Under the pieces are notes generated by a model. It ran no database searches and had not been told where the DNA came from. It saw nothing but the letters and a program-made list of their open reading frames with translations. 64,000 nucleotides of DNA, taken from positions 11,044,487 through 11,108,486 of the forward strand of contig JAJLRJ010000006.1 of assembly GCA_024195265.1 (NCBI GenBank). The letters run 5' to 3'. Below, piece after piece: positions 57,701 through 64,000 of this stretch. Source of the stretch: Dendrophyllia cribrosa. Its lineage: Eukaryota > Cnidaria > Anthozoa > Scleractinia > Dendrophylliidae. Numbering within the stretch: the first letter of the stretch is position 1; every line of letters begins with the position of its first letter. Made by a program: the position numbers and the translations under genes.

Positions 57701-59345
57701 AAAATATCCCAGGAGTTTTGGAGGATTTTGGCAGCCTTGCAACCACGCGATCCCTTCCATTGTATATACCAGGAGTTTTGGAGGATTTTGGCAGCTTTGC
57801 AACCGCTCCCTTCCGTTGTTTCACGGTCTACCGTGGGGATAAAATGGTGACCGCGCGAATATAAAACTAAAGAATACGGTGGCCCACAAGGGTCAGCTGC
57901 AAAAAAATGAAAAGTTGCTGCAAACAAATAAAAGTTGCTGCAAACAAATAAAAGTTGCTGCAAACAAACAAAAGTTGCTGCAAACAAACAAAAGTTGCTG
58001 CAAACAAATAAAAGTTGCTGCAAACAAATAAAAGTTGCTGCAAACAAATAAAGGTTGCTGCAAACAAACAAAAGTTGCTGCAAACAAATAAAAGTTGCTG
58101 CAAACAAATAAAAGTTGCTGCAAACAAATAAAAGTTGCTGCAAACAAACAAAAGTTGCTGCAAACAAATAAAAGTTGCTGCAAACAAACAAAAGTTGCTG
58201 CAAACAAACAAAAGTTGCTGCAAACAAATAAAAGTTGCTGCAAACAAATAAAAGTTGCTGCAAACAAATAAAAGTTGCTGCAAACAAATGAAAGCAGCTG
58301 CAAACAAACAAAAGTTGCTGCAAACAAATAAAAGCAGCTGCAAACAAACAAAAGTTGCTGCAAACAAATAAAAGTTGCTGCAAACAAACAAAAGTTGCTG
58401 CAAACAAACAAAAGCAGCTGCAAACAAACAAAAGTTGCTGCAAACAAACAAAAGTTGCTGCAAACAAATAAAAGTTGCTGCAAACAAATAAAAGTTGCTG
58501 CAAACAAATAAAAGTTGCTGCAAACAAACAAAAGTTGCTGCAAACAAACAAAAGTTGCTGCAAACAAATAAAAGTTGCTGCAAACAAACAAAAGTTGCTG
58601 CAAATAAAAGTTGCTACAAACAAATAAAAGTTGCTGCAAACAAATAAAAGTTGCTGCAAACAAACAAAAGTTGCTGCAAACAAATAAAAGTTGCTGCAAA
58701 CAAATAAAAGTTGCTACAAACAAATAAAAGTTGCTGCAAACAAATAAAAGTTGCTGCAAACAAACAAAAGTTGCTACAAACAAATAAAAGTTGCTGCAAA
58801 CAAATAAAAGTTGCTAACCCTAACCCTAACCCTAACCCTAACCTAGGCAACTTTTATTTGTTTGCAGCTGCTTTTAATTGTTTGCAGCAACTTTTATTTG
58901 TTTGCAGGTGCCCCTTGTGGGCCACCGTACCCCATTACTAAGACTCTTGTAGTAAATTTATCCTTACCCTTATGTTGTAGTCAATAACCAGATCGTAGTA
59001 TTGCCATCCCTCCGCAAATTCTAAAGCACTGAAGTTCGTATACCTGTTTTCTTCGTTCAGTTGGCAGTTATCTAGGCTCGCACTCTGTTGATAGTTGAAT
59101 GAGATACACAGACAATCTAACTGACATGCTCTAAAGCACTGGACTGGCTCGGTAACTGTGACGTTAGCAATCACGTGACCGCAAAGGGCGTGGTTTTCAA
59201 CCATATCTTTTCCTTGGGTAAAAAGAAATCTCCCGGTCAAACAGTTGCCCTTGGCGATTGCCGGACACGTGACCTGCAGCATGTAGATAATTACTTGAAC
59301 AGATAGCGAGAAGATGTATTTCTTAGGAGAATCGATGCGGAACAT
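54798..59345 (-). CDS. secreted PAN/Apple-EGF-C-type lectin protein
   Basis: Coding exons, minus: 59345-58968, 56345-56195, 55189-54798. All GT-AG and in phase, 921 nt, 306 aa. Exon 1: signal peptide (core IFSLSVQVIIYML) and a PAN/Apple-like domain (about 27-120) with CGHVIAN, CFRACQLDCLCISFNY and NCQLNEENR. Exon 2: one EGF-like domain, CCDTNPCLNGGKC...CECGPHVTGTLC (about 139-175). Exon 3: a C-type lectin domain (179-303) with WIGL, EPN at 269-271 and WND at 287-289, the mannose/GlcNAc-type Ca2+ sugar site, and CGKK at the end. No membrane anchor, so a soluble or matrix lectin is inferred, perhaps for microbe or symbiont recognition or adhesion. One domain per exon. A TAG in frame upstream of the first Met supports the start. 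Intron 1 (56346-58967) is loaded with repeats, one ending 38 bp from the exon 1 donor. Confidence 0.9.
55424..56046. mobile_element. MITE split by a short LINE-derived element (lectin gene intron 2)
   Basis: The left end TTCTCTATTTTCCAATCC is interrupted, resumes at 55867 and continues CGCATTATACACTTTGTTTA. The right end TAAGCATATTACGAGGG, ACTGGAAATAGAGAA is the inverted complement, with GCATAAACTAT/TAGTTTATGC inside. Minus the insertion it would be about 190 bp. Confidence 0.85.
55443..55866 (+). mobile_element. short internally deleted LINE-like retroelement with 12-bp target duplication
   Basis: ATTTTCCAATCC occurs at 55431-55442 and again at 55867-55878, a direct target-site duplication. 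The insert begins with a leader-like GGGTCACCACCTTATCGTGG, TGGAGCGGTTTGTGTGTCTC. Then, on plus, a frame near 55759-55806 reads RIGNRNVRTRTLAANR, resembling the IGTWNVRTL start of LINE endonuclease domains. The rest of a LINE is absent, and the 3' end is a TATAAGTATAAATAAGC simple tail. Interpreted as LINE 5' region joined to a 3' end; the clade is not assigned. Confidence 0.75.
56441..56587. repeat. four tandem copies of a 37-bp unit (lectin gene intron 1)
   Basis: GGTGTATACCAACCTAGTCC, CCAGGTCCTTCKTCACA repeats exactly every 37 bp from 56441. It starts 96 bp from the EGF exon acceptor. Confidence 0.93.
57149..57235. mobile_element. small hairpin MITE
   Basis: CACTTAATGACTGATCCCTC and CCCTCGGGACCAGTCATTAAGTG-type ends (57213-57235) are inverted, with TCCCTCGGGA palindromes internal. 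It abuts the next element at 57237. Confidence 0.75.
57237..57687. mobile_element. TTAA-flanked TIR element, copy 2 (lectin gene intron 1)
   Basis: Near full-length match to 13186-13643, with ends TTAAGTAATG and CATTACTTAA. Shares GCGGCATTGGCTCTTTCCCA, AAAGAAAATCCATTTGCGTC and others. It is followed at 57700-57815 by two copies of a roughly 65-bp unit (CCAGGAGTTTTGGAGGATTT). Confidence 0.82.
57903..58813. repeat. about 45 tandem copies of a 20-bp unit
   Basis: The unit is AAAAGTTGCTGCAAACAAAT with variants (AAAC/AAAT, GCAGCTG, GCTACAAA) and one shortened unit near 58602. On the minus strand, the transcribed strand of the host gene, the unit reads CAACTTTTATTTGTTTGCAG. Because 20 is not divisible by 3, a reading frame cycles through all phases without stops. 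Confidence 0.96.
58814..58843. repeat. interstitial telomere-like CCCTAA tract
   Basis: Four to five perfect CTAACC units lie exactly between the direct 20-bp array and its inverted copies at 58844-58910. TTAGGG is the usual metazoan telomere repeat, including cnidarians (established). Confidence 0.93.
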
Positions 59346-59424
59346 GACTGTTACGCAATAGTCCGTCTAGAAAGATCAGAAACAAATAAAAGTTTACTAA
59401 TTATGATAAACGCTTTCTATAAGG

Positions 59425-59560
59425 CTTACTGTATTTTTGCGAAACGAAACGAAATGAGACTAAATGATAAATAAACCTGTACAATGAAGATATCAAGTAC
59501 TAGAACAGGTCAAAAGGTCAGATTGAAGTGCTCCGTTTCGCAAATTTCAGATCTGTATTT
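59425..59560. repeat. dispersed repeat, inverted partner near 63040-63225
   Basis: GCGAAACGAAACGAAATGAG, ACTAAATGATAAA, GAAGATATCAAGTACTAG and GGTCAGATTG recur as complements at 63100-63225, where the AACGA tract is longer (TTTCG repeated about five times). Confidence 0.75.
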
Positions 59561-59608
59561 TTCGATATTTTGCGAGGCGAGCTCTTGATCAATCGCGAAG
59601 ATATTCAA

Positions 59609-60755
59609 CTTGTTTCTTTTCATTCGTAGGCGCTTTTCGTAAATATTCCAGTGCAGGATGAGTTAGGAATATCTAACTCGTCCTGCACCAACCTCGTTCC
59701 CAGGGTCTCTCATCTTCCCGCCCCCTGGAGCGAGAGAAGAGAGACCCTGGTCTGGTCTGGTCACGTGCCTCTTGGACAATTATATTCCTAAGGAGGGGTC
59801 GACGGTGTTTGTAACTTTGTCTCGTTTTCTTCACAGTGGCTCGTGCTGTGCGCGAGTCGGTTGATGTCCGGAAACGGTTCAGTCAAACGATTAAAAAAAA
59901 GCGAATGAATTATACGCAAGGATTAAAATGGTTATCGTTCAATAATTTCACAAGCATACAATGAAACAATGAAATGTAAAAAATCTTGTATAGACATTCA
60001 AACGACTGGAACTGGTAAATGTTGAACAAAACAACATGCCTCACCTACGAAGAATAAAAGCTATCATTATCTTCTCTACCTCGTTTCCTGTTATAAAAGT
60101 GTTGAGTCGATCTGCATGTCAAAAGTATTTTTCCACTTCGCCATCGTCCGAGAACAGACGGCGACAATTTAATGTGTCCGTCGAATGAAGCTTGAAGATC
60201 GCCAGCTAAATAGTAATGATGTAGCGATAATTCATCCCAGTTCGAAACAATGCCATAAATCAAAAGCATTTTTTGCCGAGACCGAGCTTAGCGGCGGCGT
60301 CCAGTAATAAAATTGGACTGCATTGTTTTTCACTCATTGTGTAGCGAGTCCAAAATTAGCTTTCAATACTGAGACAAATCTTCAAGCGCCGTGACAATTC
60401 CCCAACTGTTAATTTACAGATCCTAAAGCAACTTGCACTCTCAAAACCAGTCGATGTGTATATGTTTTTAAGTCTGCGGATGACCGCCGCTTCATATTTA
60501 TCGCAAGCCGCCAAACGCTTTTTGGATTTGTTTTGATTTGCAATGCTCTGCTAGAGCGAACAAATTTCACACTTTGCCGCCCCTCCCTCAAATCTTTTAT
60601 TTGTTACATCCCAGATTTTGGGACGCACGTGACCAGACCAGACCAGGGTCTCTCTTCTCTCGCTCCAGGGGGCGGGAAGACGAGAGACCCTGGGAACGAG
60701 GTTGGTCCTGCACTGGAATATTTACGAAAAACGCCTACGAATGAAAAGAAACAAG
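59609..60755. mobile_element. 1.15-kb element with about 160-bp TIRs
   Basis: CTTGTTTCTTTTCATTCGTA...CCAGTGCAGGA...CCAACCTCGTTCCCAGGGTC...GGTCTGGTCACGTG pairs with the complementary right arm 60600-60755. The left arm alone carries an extra local palindrome, GAGTTAGGAATATCTAACTC, at about 59660. The interior has no recognised gene. Confidence 0.88.
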
Positions 60756-60911
60756 AAGCTGTACACAGCTTGAACTCGTGGCGTCTTTAACCCATTGCAG
60801 TATTGATCCCGAGTATTTTGAGTGCTTTTACGGCGAAACATAAAATTGTGTCTGAAAAGTAACACTACATTCAGTAGCCGACACGATCGCTAACTGAAAT
60901 GCAAAGTTATA

Positions 60912-61070
60912 TACCTAATTCAATAAAGGTTGCTTTGGCAATTGGTCATTGGGCATTGGCATTTGGGCATACGGAACACAATACAATGCTTTGCTTGAGT
61001 GACCGCCAAACAATGGCTTCCCAATGCCCAATTACCAATGACCAAAGCAACCTTTTTTGAATTAGGTGTA
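60912..61070. mobile_element. MITE with about 45-bp TIRs
   Basis: TACCTAATTCAATAAAGGTT, GCTTTGGCAATTGGTCATTG at the left match the complement of CAATGACCAAAGCAACC, TTTTTTGAATTAGGTGTA at the right. Confidence 0.85.
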
Positions 61071-61276
61071 TAAAACACAAATCGTGTAAATCAAACCTAC
61101 GCGCGATTAAAGTCACGTAATAACATAATTACAGTCTCGCGCATTGTATGTCAGAAGAATGTTCTTTTTTCAAACTCGTATTTTAAAACGCGCATGTTTC
61201 ACCATTCAAATCCTTTCAATGAGAAAAATGTCTTTCCATTATACAATTTAAAATAAGCACTGAACGAAGTGCTATT

Positions 61277-61568
61277 ACTGCGCCTTTCAATAACATGCGG
61301 AATTTGAAATTCAAATTTCCACCAACGATTGCGTTTTACACTGCCGTCAATCATCTTAGCTTACCTCTCAGGAAACAGATCTTCACTTCAATAAGTTCAA
61401 AAGGTCACGTCCGTGCATTATGATTGGTAGATTTCGATCCATTTTGGTTGTTTCTTTTTTACATGGTCCGTTGGCTTTCGTATTAATTATGATTGACGGC
61501 AGGGAATAACGCAACCGTTGGTGGAGATTTGAATTTCAGATTCCGCATGTTACTGAAAGGAGCAGTAA
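61277..61568. mobile_element. MITE, twin of 41655-41947
   Basis: Ends ACTGCGCCTTTCAATAACAT and CATGTTACTGAAAGGAGCAGT. The interior block between the ATGATTGACGGCAG arms is in the opposite orientation to the 41.7-kb copy. Confidence 0.85.
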
Positions 61569-61828
61569 TGAAACAGGTTCAGAAGAATCGGTGATGAAAT
61601 ATTAAAGTAAGATAAGAAATTAAACCTTGAATGCTATTTTCGGAATACAATGCATAATACAATTTTATCAGCTCCAGCTATATCTTGAAACCACTTAAAA
61701 TAAGAAGCTGTACACAGCTTGAACTCGTGGCCTCTTTATTAAACCCAGTGCATTATTTAGTGCATGCTTTAAGTGCTCCAGTTTACGGAGAAACATAAAA
61801 TTATATCTGAAAAGTAAGACTACACTCA

Positions 61829-62631
61829 CCCGGCGTATCCAATCGAACAAAATCGAACCAAAAATCAATCGAACCCAATCGAACACCAATCGTTCGATTG
61901 GGTTCGGTAATCGAACAAAATCGAACATCTATTTTGCTGTGAGTTCGATTTTCGAACCAATCGAACACAATCGAACCAATCGAACACAATCGAACACAAT
62001 CAAACTCAATCGGATTCGATTTTGTTCGGAATCCATCTCTTGATAAGTAAATCTCGCAGGACTAATCATAATCAACTTTTATTGAATGGAATAAATAGAA
62101 AAACGTCCAAATATCGAACTGAATGTCAATGTTTAGTGATATATATTTTGTAGCAGAGAACAAAACGACGGTAAAATAATGAAATGCACTTTCGTTTACA
62201 TTTCTATATTAGCAGGAAGGATATGGTTTCTGCCCTGTTTGTCACGTGGTTGACTAGTGTGCACGTGGCTATTGTGCAGACAATCGTCCTATCCCGGGGT
62301 ATGGCGAATCGCCAAAAAAAGGATTAGGGGGACGGTGCACCGTACAATATGTCCGCAGTATAAACAAACAGGAGTTCGGTAATCGAACGTTCGATTGAGT
62401 TCGATTGATAGTTGTTCGATAATCGAACGTTCGATTGAGTTCGATGGTTGGTTGTTCGGTAATCGAACGTTCGATTGGGTTCGATTGTTCACTGTTCGGT
62501 AATCGAACGTTCGATTTTGTTCGATTGACCAAATTTTATTGTGAGTTCGATTTCGTTCGATTACCGAACCCAATCGAACGATTGGTGTTCGATTGGGTTC
62601 GATTACCGAACGTTCGATTGGATACGCCGGG
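61829..62631. mobile_element. 803-bp TIR element with TCGAACG arrays and 6-bp target duplication
   Basis: Begins CCCGGCGTATCCAATCGAAC and ends GTTCGATTGGATACGCCGGG. CACTCA flanks it at 61823-61828 and 62632-62637. A related unfilled sequence at 60863-60886 reads CTACATTCAGTAGCCGACAC, giving the empty site. Both subterminal regions are built from dozens of AATCGAAC/GTTCGATT motifs; the 540-bp middle is unrelated. No transposase is present. Confidence 0.88.
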
Positions 62632-62637
62632 CACTCA

Positions 62638-63586
62638 GTAGCCGACACTTGAAACCACGATCTCTTCCATCCTTCACCCTACAAAACCTACTATACTTTC
62701 ACTCTCTTACGAAATCTTCGTCTATTCTTTCACATAGGAAAATAACACATTGCACAATAATTTAACTAATCAACCTCCAAAATATTTTCTTTTAGAGCGG
62801 TCTAAAATGCTCAACATTGAGCGACAGACCTATGCGGTAAATAAATATTCAGGTCTCAGGTTCTTATCTAATGTCGTAATGCAAATGAGGTGCTGAACCA
62901 ATCAAATTTTGTATAACCTCATTTGCATTGTAAGTTGTCGTTAAAAATCGTCTCGTGTAATATGATTATCGCCTTAAGAAAACGTTTGCGGATGCAAAGA
63001 AACAAGTAAGATATCATCGTGGCCTACGAAGAGGTCGTTTCGCAAAATACAGATCTTGGAGCTTAAAAACTATGGACTTCCGGTGTTTATTTCTCTTTTA
63101 GCTTACTAGAAATTCAAATCTGACTGTTCTGGCTAGTACTTGATATCTTCATTTTACAGGCTTTTTTTATCATTTAGTCCCATTTCGTTTCGTTTCGTTT
63201 CGTTTCGCAAAATACAATAAATTTAAAATGAATCCTCAAATCAATGTGACTTTAACCTTTAATTTGAGTATTTTCAATCACCAGGTTATAGTATAATCAT
63301 TGAAATTAAAACTATTGAGCAATACTTGATATTCGTCTATTTGTCTGTACTAGGTCTGTAAATCTTTCCGTGGACTTCGACTAGGTTTTATTGGCAAATG
63401 TATGGAAAACAAAACAAATTCATTGTACACTTTCTAACACAGCTACATTTCTCAAATTGGATGAGTAAAGTATTGTTCTTTATAGTGTCACAAATATATA
63501 AGAATTAATGCTTTAATATAGATTCTCATAAGACAGAATTCACTTTACGAGGAGGTAAAATTAAATATGACAAATAAAGTAAAAAG

Positions 63587-63621
<35 letters not shown>

Positions 63622-63878
63622 AACAGAGAAACAATATAAAAAGTGTTTCACGCAGTCGTAGGAGTGCTCGATGCAAATACATGCAGAGCGAGATACAATT
63701 TAAGATAGATGATTTAAGTCTGATGATCGCTTAGTGCGTGAAACTCGAGTAACTGTCTCTAGAAATTTTCTATCTTAAATTGTAATTATATATAATATAT
63801 ATATATATATATTAAAAATATGATAAAAGAAAAAAACATTTATATGACCCGATCTTTAAAAAGATATCCATATAGAGG
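62638..63878. other. gene-free stretch
   Basis: Contains the 63040-63225 repeat, TA microsatellites at about 63588-63615 and 63790-63812, and, between them, a local inverted pair (GATACAATTTAAGATAGA and TCTATCTTAAATTGTA). No exon recognised. Confidence 0.5.
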
Positions 63879-64000
63879 TTTTGCACGGCAGCCATGTTGC
63901 ATGGCAGGAACAATAGATTATTTTCCCTATGGGAAAGAATGTTCTTTCTAATGCAAAACATTTTCATTGCTCCTGCCATGCAACATGGCTGCCGTGCAAA
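63879..64000. mobile_element. MITE with about 35-bp TIRs at the window edge
   Basis: TTTTGCACGGCAGCCATGTT, GCATGGCAGGA pairs with TCCTGCCATGCAACATGGCT, GCCGTGCAAA. The last base or two and the target duplication fall outside the window. Confidence 0.85.

Larger units (their letters stand above)
57875..58929. mobile_element. foldback element with minisatellite core (lectin gene intron 1)
   Basis: The TIRs TACGGTGGCCCACAAGGG and CCCTTGTGGGCCACCGTA bound a long left arm of 20-bp units, a telomere-like tract, and a short right arm of three inverted units. TA at both tips may be the target duplication. No coding potential; the long minus-strand frames are repeat translations. It ends 38 bp downstream of the exon 1 donor of the lectin gene. 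Confidence 0.9.

Noticed and set aside
57613..58783. Overlapping minus-strand open frames of 238-356 codons rich in CLQQLLFVCSNFYLFAATF
   Set aside because: They are translations of the 20-bp tandem unit, open in every frame because the unit has no stop and 20 is not a multiple of 3.
58814..58843. Possible chromosome end
   Set aside because: Only about 30 bp of CCCTAA, flanked on both sides by repeat and by normal gene sequence, so it is interstitial.
61695..62648. Open frames rich in EPNRT/RLPN repeats
   Set aside because: They are translations of TCGAAC-type subterminal repeats in the 61829-62631 element.

Overview
The window looks like nuclear DNA of an anthozoan cnidarian, probably a stony coral (inference). 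Genes are split by short GT-AG introns. One gene is a highly conserved animal SNW1. Two others have architectures common in cnidarians: PAN-EGF-C-type lectin, and a beta-helix plus GCC2/GCC3 receptor. An interstitial CCCTAA tract is present, and the DNA is AT-rich and crowded with small inverted-repeat elements. No rRNA, intact tRNA, CRISPR or operon-like structure was seen.

Four protein genes can be reconstructed. (1) 19482->12666, minus: 7 coding exons, 506 aa, a type I membrane protein with signal peptide, right-handed beta-helix-like ectodomain, GCC2/GCC3-like cysteine-rich stalk, one membrane span and a short tail. (2) 42605->27677, minus: SNW1/SKIP spliceosome component and transcription co-regulator, 17 coding exons, 533 aa, ending in a 37-nt exon. 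(3) 48402-49763, plus: an intronless Golgi carbohydrate 6-O-sulfotransferase-like gene, 453 aa. (4) 59345->54798, minus: a secreted PAN-EGF-C-type lectin protein, 3 coding exons, 306 aa. Exon phases join without frame errors in all three split genes. They share no obvious pathway, although (3) and (4) both concern glycans.

The rest is repeats. 1-7 kb holds a nested pair of terminal-inverted-repeat (TIR) elements, a 3.7-kb degenerate ATC-rich tandem array with units of about 125-150 bp, and a second array of about 125-bp units; both arrays carry later insertions. 8-12 kb and 19.6-27.2 kb are gene-free and hold several MITE families. SNW1 introns carry a 1.3-kb long-TIR element, a SINE, minisatellites and MITEs. 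42.6-48.4 kb and 49.8-54.8 kb are intergenic MITE fields. Intron 1 of the lectin gene contains a foldback element made of about 45 copies of a 20-bp unit with a telomere-like tract at its turn. 59.4-64 kb is a mosaic of inverted repeats.

No intact transposase or reverse transcriptase was recognised, so every element here appears non-autonomous. The most informative observations are insertions for which the window itself supplies the empty site or a clear target duplication: 782-1621 (TTA), 4808-5197 (TTAA), 55443-55866 (12 bp) and 61829-62631 (6 bp).
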